Shown here: in pieces, positions 42,343 through 50,633 of the stretch | Position numbering within the stretch: the first letter of the stretch is position 1 | Layout of the letters: each line of letters opens with the position of its first letter | Assembly: GCA_958439195.1 (NCBI GenBank) | Contig: OY288154.1 | Coordinates: 1 to 64,000 of the forward strand | Direction of reading: 5' to 3' | DNA: 64,000 nucleotides | DNA from: an uncultured Paracoccaceae bacterium | GTDB lineage: Bacteria; Pseudomonadota; Alphaproteobacteria; Rhodobacterales; Rhodobacteraceae | Notes under the pieces: generated by a model | The model's database searches: none | The model's input: the letters and a program-made list of their open reading frames with translations, nothing else | Told to the model about the DNA's origin: nothing | Translations under genes and position numbers: made by a program

Positions 42343-43326
42343 GTGTCCCTGTTCAACATCCTCTGCATCGGCCAATCCGGGCGGCTTCAATATGAGGCCG
42401 TCCTCCTCGCCGCCTCGCTCCGCGCCCAAAGCCCCGGCTTCAAGGGCCGCCTGCTGATCGCCACCCCCCGACCCGGCCCCCTTTGGCCCGGCCAGAACCC
42501 CCAACTCACCGATCCTGCCACCCTCGCCCTGCTGGCCGATCTGGGGGCCGAGGTGATCGCCTTCGACAACCGCGCCTTTGGCGCCGCCTATCCCCACGGC
42601 AACAAGATCGAGGCACTGTCGCATATCCCCGACGAACCCTTCCTGTTTCTCGACACCGACACCATCATCACAGGCGACATCGCCAGCCTTGCCCCCGACT
42701 TCACCAAGCCCACCGCCAGCATGAAGCGTGAAGGCACCTGGCCGCAGATCGACCTCTACGGTCCGGGCTACACCGACATCTGGGCCGCGCTCTACGCCCG
42801 CTTCGGGCTGGATTTCGCCTCCAGCCTTGATCTGTCCCAGCCCGATGAATACTGGCAGCGGTATCTCTATTTCAACGCGGGCTGGTTTCTGCACGAAAGC
42901 CCGCGCCGTTTTGGCGAATTGTTCCTGAAATACGCCACCGACATCGCCGCCGATCCCGGCCCCGCCTTGGCCTGCCAACCGCTCAACCCCTGGCTGGATC
43001 AGGTGGCCCTGCCCCTTGTGATCCATGTCTTGGGCGGTGGCCGCCCCGGCCCGGATCTTGCGGGCCTTGATGGCGCCCTCACCTGTCACTGGCGCATCCT
43101 GCCGCTGTTCTTCGCCCGTGAAAGCGATCACGCCGTCGCGGTAATGGAACAGGTCGCCGCCGATCCGCGCGTCGAACGCATCCTGCGCCACTACGCCCCG
43201 TTCAAAAAGATGCTCTACCGTGGCGAAGGCCAACAGGTCCGCGCCCTGTTCGATCGCGCCGATCTGCCGCGCAAGGAACAGGCCATCCGCAACGCCATCA
43301 AACGCGCGGGTCTCTGGACGCGCTGA
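42343..43326 (+). CDS. Putative GT-A fold glycosyltransferase (GT8-like)
   Basis: A 327-residue cytoplasmic protein. It most likely starts at GTG 42343, 18 bp after the ddaH stop; the ribosome-binding site is weak. The strongest clue is GNKIEALSHIPDEPFLFLDTDTII near residues 86-109, where NKIEAL followed by the acidic DTDT matches the DxD metal site of nucleotide-sugar transferases. YFNAGWFLHESPRRFGELF near 170-188 also resembles GT8 proteins. Acceptor and sugar are unknown. No lipopolysaccharide or exopolysaccharide genes are nearby. Confidence 0.6.
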   Translation: MSLFNILCIGQSGRLQYEAVLLAASLRAQSPGFKGRLLIATPRPGPLWPGQNPQLTDPATLALLADLGAEVIAFDNRAFGAAYPHGNKIEALSHIPDEPFLFLDTDTIITGDIASLAPDFTKPTASMKREGTWPQIDLYGPGYTDIWAALYARFGLDFASSLDLSQPDEYWQRYLYFNAGWFLHESPRRFGELFLKYATDIAADPGPALACQPLNPWLDQVALPLVIHVLGGGRPGPDLAGLDGALTCHWRILPLFFARESDHAVAVMEQVAADPRVERILRHYAPFKKMLYRGEGQQVRALFDRADLPRKEQAIRNAIKRAGLWTR

Positions 43327-43346
43327 CAAACGCAGCGCCTCATCCC

Positions 43347-43946
43347 TCACATCTCCAGCGTCACCACCGGCCACAACGACAGCACCAACAACCCCGCCAT
43401 CGTCCAGTTGAACACCCGCAGCCGCCCCGGTCCCTCCAGCCAGCGCCGCAATCCCTGCCCCGCCGCTGCCCAGACCGATACGGATGGCAGGTTCACCAAC
43501 GCAAACACCCCCGCCACCGCCGCGTAAGATCCGACCGAAGGCTCCGGCACATAGGCCGCCACCGCGCCCAGCGCCATCGCCCAGGCCTTGGGGTTCACCC
43601 ATTGAAACGCCGCCGCCTGCAAGAACGTCATCGGCCTCCCGCCCGCCTTGCCCTCACCCGGTGCGCTCGCCCGCGCGATCTTCCACGCCAGCCACAGCAT
43701 ATAGGCCACCGCCACCACCTTCAGCGCGGTCAGGGCAATCGGATAGGCTGCAAAAGCCCCCGCCACACCCAGCCCCACCAGAAACACCATCACCGAATGC
43801 CCGACCGAAATGCCAATCATATGCGGCACCGTCCGCCGCAGCCCGAAATTCACCCCCGACGCCAACAGCATCATGTTGTTTGGCCCCGGCGTGACCGAGG
43901 TGACGAAGGCAAAGCCCAGCAGGGCAAGGAACAATTCATATGTCAT
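43347..43946 (-). CDS. LysE-family amino acid exporter
   Basis: A 199-residue inner-membrane protein of the LysE/RhtB family with five or six helices. FVTSVTPGPNNMMLLASGVNFG near residues 14-35 is the family signature, followed by AVAYMLWLAWKI and FQWVNPKAWAMALGAVAAY. ATG 43946 is preferred over an upstream in-frame ATG. It diverges from an Lrp-type regulator gene, the usual pairing for this family, with a repeat-containing operator between them. Substrate unknown. Confidence 0.92.
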   Translation of the reverse strand: MTYELFLALLGFAFVTSVTPGPNNMMLLASGVNFGLRRTVPHMIGISVGHSVMVFLVGLGVAGAFAAYPIALTALKVVAVAYMLWLAWKIARASAPGEGKAGGRPMTFLQAAAFQWVNPKAWAMALGAVAAYVPEPSVGSYAAVAGVFALVNLPSVSVWAAAGQGLRRWLEGPGRLRVFNWTMAGLLVLSLWPVVTLEM

Positions 43947-44014
43947 GGCGCAATCTTTGCCACATCGCGCACGCATTCAGATTGCAAATCGCGCGCCATA
44001 GGCGCAATCTTTGC
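43947..44014. promoter_or_regulatory. Operator region with 14-bp direct repeats between lysE-like and lrp-like genes
   Basis: GGCGCAATCTTTGC occurs at 43947-43960 and again at 44001-44014. One copy touches the exporter start codon, the other lies 5 bp before the regulator start. A related half-site, GATTGCAAATCGCGC, lies between them in inverted sense. The layout suggests binding by the adjacent Lrp-type protein and control of both genes. Confidence 0.6.
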
Positions 44015-44019
44015 AACAA

Positions 44020-44472
44020 ATGGCGAATATTGACCCAATCAACACGCGGATATTGCGCGAGCTTCGCCGCGATGGCCGGATCAGCAACCTGATCCTTGCC
44101 GAACGTATCGGCCTCTCGCCCTCGGCCTGCCTGCGCCGCGTGCAAGAAATGGAAAGGTCCGGCCTCATCAAAGGCTACCGTGCCGTGCTTGACCCGGTTC
44201 AACTTGGCATCGGCTTCATCGCCTATGTCACCGTCGGCCTGAACACCCATACCAAAGCCGCGCAAGAGGCGTTTGAACGCGCCGTCGCCCGCGCCCCGCA
44301 AGTTACCGAATGCCACAACATCACGGGAACGGTCGAATATCTGCTGCGCGTCGAATGCGCCGATCTGGCGGCCTACAAACACTGGCACACCGATGTTCTG
44401 GGCACCCTGCCACAGGTGCAATCCATCACCACCTTTGTCGTGATGGGCAGCCCAAAGGACGACCGCGCCTGA
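44020..44472 (+). CDS. Lrp/AsnC-family transcriptional regulator
   Basis: A 150-residue regulator. The N-terminal winged helix-turn-helix is IDPINTRILRELRRDGRISN to LAERIGLSPSACLRRVQEME (about residues 4-45), and the C-terminal RAM domain (YVTVGLNTHTKAAQEAFERA, ITGTVEYLLRVECADL) binds amino acids. ATG 44020 gives the family length. It diverges from the LysE-type exporter and most likely controls it in response to an amino acid. Confidence 0.93.
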   Translation: MANIDPINTRILRELRRDGRISNLILAERIGLSPSACLRRVQEMERSGLIKGYRAVLDPVQLGIGFIAYVTVGLNTHTKAAQEAFERAVARAPQVTECHNITGTVEYLLRVECADLAAYKHWHTDVLGTLPQVQSITTFVVMGSPKDDRA

Positions 44473-44480
44473 TCTTAGTA

Positions 44481-44499
44481 ATTACGTAATTTACGTAAA
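44481..44499. promoter_or_regulatory. Two abutting TTACGTAA palindromes
   Basis: ATTACGTAAT (44481-44490) and TTTACGTAAA (44490-44499) are both perfect 10-bp palindromes, centred 9 bp apart, in an A+T-rich island just after the lrp-like stop. They could be two sites on one face of the helix for a dimeric regulator. There is no associated start codon. Confidence 0.5.
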
Positions 44500-44602
44500 T
44501 CATCTTCGGGGCTGCACCACCCCGCCGACACCCATCATACCAATAGGCGTAACCGCCCCTCTGCGCATCTCCGCACCGTTAACCACGATCAGGCCGCCCA
44601 CC

Positions 44603-44653
44603 CTGCCGGAATTTGTATGCACACTGTGCTGCACAGCCGTCTGCACCCGTGTC
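44603..44653. repeat. Dispersed element, copy B, 3' of the VOC gene
   Basis: The partner of 19955-20005. TTGTATGCAC, CTGCAC and TCTGCACC are in the same order and spacing, about 70 percent alike overall. It ends 33 bp from the stop of the minus-strand VOC gene. The rest of the gap 44473-44685 holds the palindromes and nothing else recognised. Confidence 0.6.
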
Positions 44654-44685
44654 AGCACCGGCTGAACACCGCCAACCCTCTGAAA

Positions 44686-45099
44686 TCAATGGGCGAATAC
44701 GCCTTCCATCGTCGGAAACCCCTTCACCTCAATCGGGTTTCCTGACGGGTCACGAAAGAACATCGTCCACTGTTCCCCCGGCTCCCCTTCAAACCGCACC
44801 TGCGGCTCCAGCACAAATTCCACCCCCGCCGCCCGCAGCCGCGCGGCCAACGCCTGCCAATCCGGCAGATGCAGCACCAAACCAAAATGCGGCATCGGCA
44901 CCATCTTCTCGCCCACCCGCCCGGTCGCGGCATTCGGGAACGGCGCGCCCAGATGCAGGCTCAACTGATGGCCAAAGAAATCAAAATCCACCCAGGTCGG
45001 GGCCGACCGCCCCTCGGCACAGCCCAAGACGCCGCCATAAAATCCCCGCGCCGCCTCCAGATCCTGCACATGGATCGCCAGATGAAAGGGTGTCAGCAT
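44686..45099 (-). CDS. VOC-family (glyoxalase/dioxygenase-like) protein
   Basis: A 137-residue protein with two vicinal-oxygen-chelate modules. PFHLAIHVQDLEAARGFYGG at the N-terminus has the first metal-binding His (about residue 6); HFGLVLHLPDWQALAARL begins the second module near residue 71, and FRDPSGNPIEVKGF near 114 supplies a Glu ligand. ATG 45099 has a GAGGAA site. Enzymes of this family isomerise, cleave or confer resistance; the specific reaction cannot be told. It is transcribed alone, towards the lrp-like gene. Confidence 0.85.
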   Translation of the reverse strand: MLTPFHLAIHVQDLEAARGFYGGVLGCAEGRSAPTWVDFDFFGHQLSLHLGAPFPNAATGRVGEKMVPMPHFGLVLHLPDWQALAARLRAAGVEFVLEPQVRFEGEPGEQWTMFFRDPSGNPIEVKGFPTMEGVFAH

Positions 45100-45285
45100 G
45101 GTCGTTCCTCCCGTAATTCCCCGACGCAGAAGATTATCTTTCCCCCCGCCCCCGGCAAGGCGCAAAATCCCGTCCCCCAAACCTTTGGAAATGCGGGCCA
45201 ATCCTTCCTTCTTCTGCCGCCCCCTTCACAGCCCGCCCCCCTTCCCCTAACCTCCGCCCATCATATTCCTAGGGAGGGGATAGCC

Positions 45286-46578
45286 ATGTCCGAAGACCGC
45301 AAGCTCGCCTTTGAAACGCTCCAGATTCACGCCGGTGCCGAACCCGATCCCGCCACCGGTGCCCGGCAGGTGCCGATCTACCAGACCACGGCCTATGTTT
45401 TCCGCGATGCCGATCACGCGGCGAAACTCTTCAACCTGCAAGAGGTGGGCTATATCTATTCCCGCCTGACCAACCCCACCGTCTCGGCGCTGGCCAACCG
45501 CGTCTGCGCGCTGGAAGGCGGGGCCGGGGCAATCTGCTGCTCGTCCGGTCACGCGGCCCAGATCATGGCGCTGTTCCCGCTGATGGGGCCGGGGCGCAAC
45601 ATCATCGCCTCCACCCGCCTTTACGGCGGCACGATGACCCAGTTCAGCCAGACCATCAAACGCTTTGGCTGGTCGGCCAAATTCGTCGATTTCGACGACC
45701 TCGCCGCGTTAGAGGCCGCGGTGGACGATGATACCCGCGCCATCTTCTGCGAATCCATCGCCAACCCTGGCGGCTATATCACCGATCTGGATGCCGTGGC
45801 CAAAGTGGCGGACAAGGTCGGTCTGCCCCTGATCGTCGACAATACCTCTGCCACCCCCTATCTGTGCCGCCCCATCGAACATGGCGCCACGCTGGTGGTG
45901 CATTCCGCCACCAAATACCTTACCGGCAATGGCACGGTGACGGGCGGCGTGGTGGTAGATTCGGGCAAGTTCGACTGGTCGAAATCCGGCAAGTTCCCTT
46001 CGCTCTCGGAACCCGAACCCGCCTATCATGGCCTGGCCTTCCACCCCGCCTTGGGCGCGATGGCCTTCACCTTCCACTCCATCGCGGTGGGCCTGCGTGA
46101 TCTGGGCATGACGATGAACCCGCAAGGCGCGCATTACACGCTGATGGGCATCGAAACCCTGTCCCTGCGGATGGACCGGCACGTGGAAAACGCCCGCAAG
46201 GTCGCGGAATGGTTGGAAAAAGACCCCCGCATCGACTATGTCACTTACGCGGGCCTGCCCTCCTCGCCTTACAATCATCGCGTGGCGCGGATCTGCCCCA
46301 AAGGGGCCGGGGCATTGTTCACCTTCGCGGTGAAAGGCGGTTATGACGCCTGCGTCAAGCTGATCGATAGTGTGAAACTGTTCTCCCACGTCGCCAACCT
46401 TGGCGATACCCGCTCGCTGATCATCCATTCGGCCAGCACGACCCACCGCCAACTGACCGAAGATCAGCAGATCAAATCCGGGGCCGCGCCAAACGTGGTG
46501 CGCGTGTCGATCGGGATCGAACATGCCGATGACATCATCGCCGATCTCGATCAGGCACTCGCCAAGGCAACAGCCTGA
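45286..46578 (+). CDS. metY: O-acetylhomoserine aminocarboxypropyltransferase (sulfhydrylase)
   Basis: A 430-residue PLP enzyme of the Cys/Met metabolism family that makes homocysteine from O-acetylhomoserine and sulfide. QVPIYQTTAYVFRDADHAAKLF and YSRLTNPTVSALANRVCALEGG near residues 28-79 are typical; the PLP Lys is in HSATKYLTGNG near residue 210. SVKLFSHVANLGDTRSLIIHSAS and the THRQLTEDQQ region place it with MetY rather than MetB/MetC. AGGGAGGGGA precedes ATG 45286. I found no SAM-II riboswitch in the leader. A bidirectional terminator follows. Confidence 0.94.
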   Translation: MSEDRKLAFETLQIHAGAEPDPATGARQVPIYQTTAYVFRDADHAAKLFNLQEVGYIYSRLTNPTVSALANRVCALEGGAGAICCSSGHAAQIMALFPLMGPGRNIIASTRLYGGTMTQFSQTIKRFGWSAKFVDFDDLAALEAAVDDDTRAIFCESIANPGGYITDLDAVAKVADKVGLPLIVDNTSATPYLCRPIEHGATLVVHSATKYLTGNGTVTGGVVVDSGKFDWSKSGKFPSLSEPEPAYHGLAFHPALGAMAFTFHSIAVGLRDLGMTMNPQGAHYTLMGIETLSLRMDRHVENARKVAEWLEKDPRIDYVTYAGLPSSPYNHRVARICPKGAGALFTFAVKGGYDACVKLIDSVKLFSHVANLGDTRSLIIHSASTTHRQLTEDQQIKSGAAPNVVRVSIGIEHADDIIADLDQALAKATA

Positions 46579-46588
46579 TCCAGAACGC

Positions 46589-46615
46589 AAAAGGGGCGCC
46601 GCAGGGCGCCCCTTT
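46589..46615. terminator. Bidirectional terminator between metY and the SIMPL gene
   Basis: AAAGGGGCGCC/GGCGCCCCTTT stem with a GCAG loop; the A-run on one side and T-run on the other make it usable by both convergent genes. Confidence 0.85.
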
Positions 46616-46632
46616 CCAATCCGGCCCGCATA

Positions 46633-47346
46633 TCAGGGCTGCGTGATTTCCCAGGTGATGGTGACATTCGCCGTCACCCCAACCTCGCCACCTTCCACCG
46701 GCACGGCGGCATCCGCCATCGCGGCCTCCATCCGGTACATCGGCATCGGCGGCGCAAAGCCCGCCTCGCTGATGGAAACGATCCGCCCCAGGCTCGCCCC
46801 CGCCGCCGTCACCAGCAACTCGGCCCGCGCCCGCGCCTTGGCCACCGCTGCCTTGCGCGCCTCGTCCATCGCCGGGTCAGGCTCGGCCAACCCAAAGCTG
46901 ATCCCGTTCAGCGTGTTTGCCCCATCGGTGATTGCCGCATCCAGCACGCCGCCCAGTTTGGCCATGTCGCGCACCCGGATCGACAAAAGGTTCGTCGCCA
47001 CATAGCCCTGAATGACCGGCATCGAACTGCCATCGCTGTTCGACCAGTTGGGGTTCAGGTTAAGGGTGGATGTCTGGATGTCCCGATCCTCGACCCCCGC
47101 CGCCTTGACCCGTTCCAGCACCGCGGTCAGCGCGTCAGTATTGGCCGCCATCGCCGCCGCCGCCGTATCACCCTGCGTCGTCACGCCCAGGCTGACAGTG
47201 GCCAGATCGGGTGCAGATGTCACCACACCCTCACCCGTCACCGTAATCGTGGCAGGCGCAGGGTGCTGGTCAGCCAAAGCCAGGGTCGGGGCCAGAACAG
47301 GCACCAACAAGGCACCTGATAGATAAAGAACTGAAAGAACGCGCAT
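46633..47346 (-). CDS. SIMPL (DUF541) domain periplasmic protein
   Basis: A 237-residue exported protein. ATG 47346 has a GGAG site and opens a signal peptide (MRVLSVLYLSGALLVPVLAP, then LALA). The mature part starts ITVTGEGVVTSAPDLATVSLGV, the SIMPL hallmark, with GVEDRDIQTSTLNLNPNW and ARAELLVTAAGASLG further on. Relatives form oligomeric periplasmic or outer-membrane-associated assemblies of unclear function. It converges with metY and diverges from the 1008-residue gene. Confidence 0.9.
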   Translation of the reverse strand: MRVLSVLYLSGALLVPVLAPTLALADQHPAPATITVTGEGVVTSAPDLATVSLGVTTQGDTAAAAMAANTDALTAVLERVKAAGVEDRDIQTSTLNLNPNWSNSDGSSMPVIQGYVATNLLSIRVRDMAKLGGVLDAAITDGANTLNGISFGLAEPDPAMDEARKAAVAKARARAELLVTAAGASLGRIVSISEAGFAPPMPMYRMEAAMADAAVPVEGGEVGVTANVTITWEITQP

Positions 47347-47512
47347 GGGGTAAACTCCTGTTCTGCGTGCCCCCTTCATCCACCCGCGCGCCCCCTGACG
47401 GCAAGTCAGATAAATGTGCAGTCTCCTTCCCTTCGGCAAAAACCTGCTGTAGGACATATCGCACTCCCGCCTTGCGTTCCCGCTGTCCCGGAAGCTGTGC
47501 TAGACCCGCCCC

Positions 47513-50500
47513 ATGAAGCCGAATTTCGCCCTGAACTTCACCGATGACAGCATCACGCTGCTGCACCGCACCAAGCGTGGCTGGACAGAGGTTGGCAGCA
47601 CTGCCTTTGATGTCGATGACCTGCCCACTGCGCTTGCGGACCTGAAGGCCAAGGCCGATGCCATTGCACCTGGCGGGATCACGACAAAACTGGTCATCCC
47701 CAATTCGCAGATCAAATATCTGACCATCGCCGCCCCCGGCCCGGACGCAGACAGCCGCAAGGCGCAGATCGTTGCCGGGCTTGAAGGGCAAACCCCCTAT
47801 GACGTGGCCGATTTGGTCTGGGATCACGTCGGCAGCGGCGACACGGTCCAGGTTGCCGTCCTCGCCCGTGAAACGCTGGACGAGGCCGAAGGCTTCGCCG
47901 CCGAACACGGCTTCAACCCGGTCTCCTTTGTCGCCATCCCGCTGGATGCCGGTTTCGGCACAGAACCGTTCTTCGGCACCAGTTCCTTTGCCGCGACCGT
48001 TCTGAAAGAAGGCCAGAAGGTCGATCGTGATAGTGATCCGATCCTCCCGCCCCCCGCAACAGCAGCGCCAACAACAACTGAACCCGCACCGGAGCCGCTT
48101 CCCACCCCGGAACCAGAACCAGAGCCAAGGCCAGAACCAAGGCCGGACATCACACCACCGCCTCTGCCAATGCCAGAGGAACCGCCGCTGTCTGATCCGC
48201 GGCCGGACACGGAACCCCTCCCTGATACCCAACCCACGGAAATTCCCGGCGGGCTGGATGAAACTACGCCGCCGCCACCGCCGGAAATGACGGCGGGTAA
48301 TGCCGGCTTTGACCAAAGCATCGCAAAGGCGAACCCCGCAGCGGCGATGGAACAGCAATCGCTGTTTTCCGACGCCCCGGCACCATCCGCAGCGACGGCA
48401 CAAACGACCGCTTCCGATACCGACCGCATCAACACCGACCGGCCCATAGATCCGGCCGCAATCGCCGCCACACTCAGCGCGGGCGACCCGCCCAGCACGC
48501 CCTCTGTGCTTGACAGCATGATCCCCGACATCGAAGAAGCGCCGATGGCGATAGATGTCGGCGAAGATACAGCCGACACACCAAGCGACGCGCGCCGGGT
48601 CATCATCGACCCATCTGTCGATGATGATCTTCCCCCGATGCCCCCAGCCGCCGCCCTGTCCGCCTACAGCGCGCGCCCTTTGGGTGGCGATGTGTCCCGC
48701 CCCACCCCCACGGCAACCGAAGCAGACCGATCCCCCGCGCGCGGTTCGGCAAAGCCCGCCGCTGACCGGCCAACAGCGGATCGCCCGACAACGGATCGCC
48801 CCGCCGGGATACGCCCGCCGCCAAAATTCAGCTATGAAACACCGGGCGAAAAACCCACCACCCCGGTCGCAAAACCCACCCCGGCATCCAAGGCGATACG
48901 CGGCGTCAGCGCGCTGGTGACAGCCCCGTCCATTCCGGGCGGCCGCAAGGCCAAGGTTTCGCCCCCCGCAACTGCCGCCAGCAATGCAGCCGCCAGCGCC
49001 GCGGCAATGGCAGCCGGGACCACCGCAAAAGATGGGCAATCCGCCCGCCGCCCCGCCGGACTTGGCAGCCGCCCGATGCCTGTGCGCGGCAAGCCCCGGC
49101 ATCTGGGGCTGATCCTGACCGGCATTCTTCTGATCATGCTTGCGCTCGCAGCGGGCCTGTCGTCCTTTTATGTAAGCTGGTCGGGCGGTGAGGATGCCGC
49201 CGCAATCGAAACGGCGTCCGCCACCCAATCCGGTGAAGCAGGAACCGCAGACATCCCCGCGCCAGAAGATGAAATGCTGGCCGATCTGCAAGACCCCGCC
49301 GATACGGCCACCGAAGAACCTGCCACAGCATCGCCCGATCCGCTGACGGAAGAAACACCCGCCGATGGCGTTGTGATGACGGCAGAAGACCCGAATGCCG
49401 CCCCCGCGCAAGGCACCCCCGAACTCACCCCCGAACCTGCCCCCGCCACTGTCATCGCCGGCGATCCCGCCCCGGCCAATGCCCCGGCAAACGAAGCACA
49501 GGACGAAATCTTCCTGTCCGGGTCGGACACCCCCCCCGCACCGGTTGATCCGGTGGCCTTGCCGGCACCCACGGTGCGTGCGGACCTGCCACCGCAGCCC
49601 CAGCAACCACCACCGCCCTTTGGAACGGTCTATCAATTCGATGAAAACGGCCTGATCCGGCCCACACCCGAAGGGATCGCCACCCCCGAGGGTGTTTTGC
49701 TTTTCGCAGGCAGCCCGCCCCTCCTGCCCCCCAGCCGCCCGGACTCGGTCACAGCCGCAGGCGTGGCTGCCGCCCAGACCGCTGCCGCCCCTTCCGCCGA
49801 ACAAGGCGCTCCGGCACCCGACGCAGCAGCAGCAGCACCGGAACCTGCCGTTATTGTGCCGTCCGACCCCGCCCTTGCCGATGCGCGCCCAGTGCCGCGC
49901 CCCGCAGGATTGGCCCCCCCCGCTCCGGCCGAAACCGCCGTCGATGACGGCGCATCCCTCGCCCCCGAAGCCGGGTCGCGCATCGCATCCCTACGCCCAT
50001 CGGCCCGCCCTGAATCCATCCTTGCCGCCGCCGTCGCCGCGGGCGCAATTGCCCCCACCACCGCCAGCGCAAATGGCAGCCTCGCGCTTGTCGCACCCGA
50101 AGGCACGGTCACACCCATTGGCCTGACGATCTCGCGCCGCCCGGCGGCACGCCCGCAGGACATGAACCGCGCGGTTGAGGCCGCCGTCGCCGCCGCGATC
50201 CGCCTGCCCGATCCCGAACCGCCCACCGCCGAGGTGACGCCGGAAACGGAAGAAGAGCCAGAGCTTGCCGCAGCCGCCGCCCCACGCATCCCGTCTACTG
50301 CGAATGTTGCCAAACAGGCCACCATCAGGAATGCGATCAACCTGCGCGACATGAACCTGATCGGCGTCTACGGCACCTCGGCAGAACGCTATGCACTGGT
50401 CCGCAATCCCAATGGCCGCTACATCAAGGTGGGCGTCGGTGATCGGCTGGACGGTGGCCGCGTCGCCGCGATCACCGCTTCGGAACTGCGCTACGAAAAG

Positions 50501-50539
50501 CGCGGCCGCATGGTTGTTCTGGCGCTCCCCAACAGCTGA
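47513..50539 (+). CDS. Large single-pass protein, possible GspL/PilM-like and GspC/PilP-like ends
   Basis: A 1008-residue protein I cannot name with certainty. Residues 1-170 (FALNFTDDSITLLHRTKRGW, VIPNSQIKYLTI, IVAGLEGQTPYDVADLVWDH) recall the actin-like PilM/GspL cytoplasmic fold. Residues about 180-525 and 560-920 are low-complexity Pro/Ala/Glu/Thr linkers. A membrane segment (LGLILTGILLIMLALAAGL) lies near 530-552. The last 80 residues (NAINLRDMNLIGVYGTSAER, RYIKVGVGDRLDGGRVAAI, LRYEKRGRMVVLALP) look like the periplasmic domain of GspC/PilP. No secretion or pilus genes adjoin. Confidence 0.6.
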   Translation: MKPNFALNFTDDSITLLHRTKRGWTEVGSTAFDVDDLPTALADLKAKADAIAPGGITTKLVIPNSQIKYLTIAAPGPDADSRKAQIVAGLEGQTPYDVADLVWDHVGSGDTVQVAVLARETLDEAEGFAAEHGFNPVSFVAIPLDAGFGTEPFFGTSSFAATVLKEGQKVDRDSDPILPPPATAAPTTTEPAPEPLPTPEPEPEPRPEPRPDITPPPLPMPEEPPLSDPRPDTEPLPDTQPTEIPGGLDETTPPPPPEMTAGNAGFDQSIAKANPAAAMEQQSLFSDAPAPSAATAQTTASDTDRINTDRPIDPAAIAATLSAGDPPSTPSVLDSMIPDIEEAPMAIDVGEDTADTPSDARRVIIDPSVDDDLPPMPPAAALSAYSARPLGGDVSRPTPTATEADRSPARGSAKPAADRPTADRPTTDRPAGIRPPPKFSYETPGEKPTTPVAKPTPASKAIRGVSALVTAPSIPGGRKAKVSPPATAASNAAASAAAMAAGTTAKDGQSARRPAGLGSRPMPVRGKPRHLGLILTGILLIMLALAAGLSSFYVSWSGGEDAAAIETASATQSGEAGTADIPAPEDEMLADLQDPADTATEEPATASPDPLTEETPADGVVMTAEDPNAAPAQGTPELTPEPAPATVIAGDPAPANAPANEAQDEIFLSGSDTPPAPVDPVALPAPTVRADLPPQPQQPPPPFGTVYQFDENGLIRPTPEGIATPEGVLLFAGSPPLLPPSRPDSVTAAGVAAAQTAAAPSAEQGAPAPDAAAAAPEPAVIVPSDPALADARPVPRPAGLAPPAPAETAVDDGASLAPEAGSRIASLRPSARPESILAAAVAAGAIAPTTASANGSLALVAPEGTVTPIGLTISRRPAARPQDMNRAVEAAVAAAIRLPDPEPPTAEVTPETEEEPELAAAAAPRIPSTANVAKQATIRNAINLRDMNLIGVYGTSAERYALVRNPNGRYIKVGVGDRLDGGRVAAITASELRYEKRGRMVVLALPNS

Positions 50540-50633
50540 CACCACCCGAACGCCAAAGCCGGTTGCGAAGCCGCGCGGCATCGGGTCAAGTCATCACAGG
50601 ACAACGCCCGGAACGGGCTGAACAAGGGGTGCG

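Noticed and set aside
45100..45285. SAM-II or other methionine riboswitch ahead of metY
   Set aside because: The conserved SAM-II pseudoknot sequences were looked for and not found; the leader is C/T-rich without stable stems.
47513..50539. Translation initiation factor 2 or TonB-like protein
   Set aside because: The Pro/Ala-rich middle can attract such names, but there is no GTPase domain and no TonB C-terminal domain.
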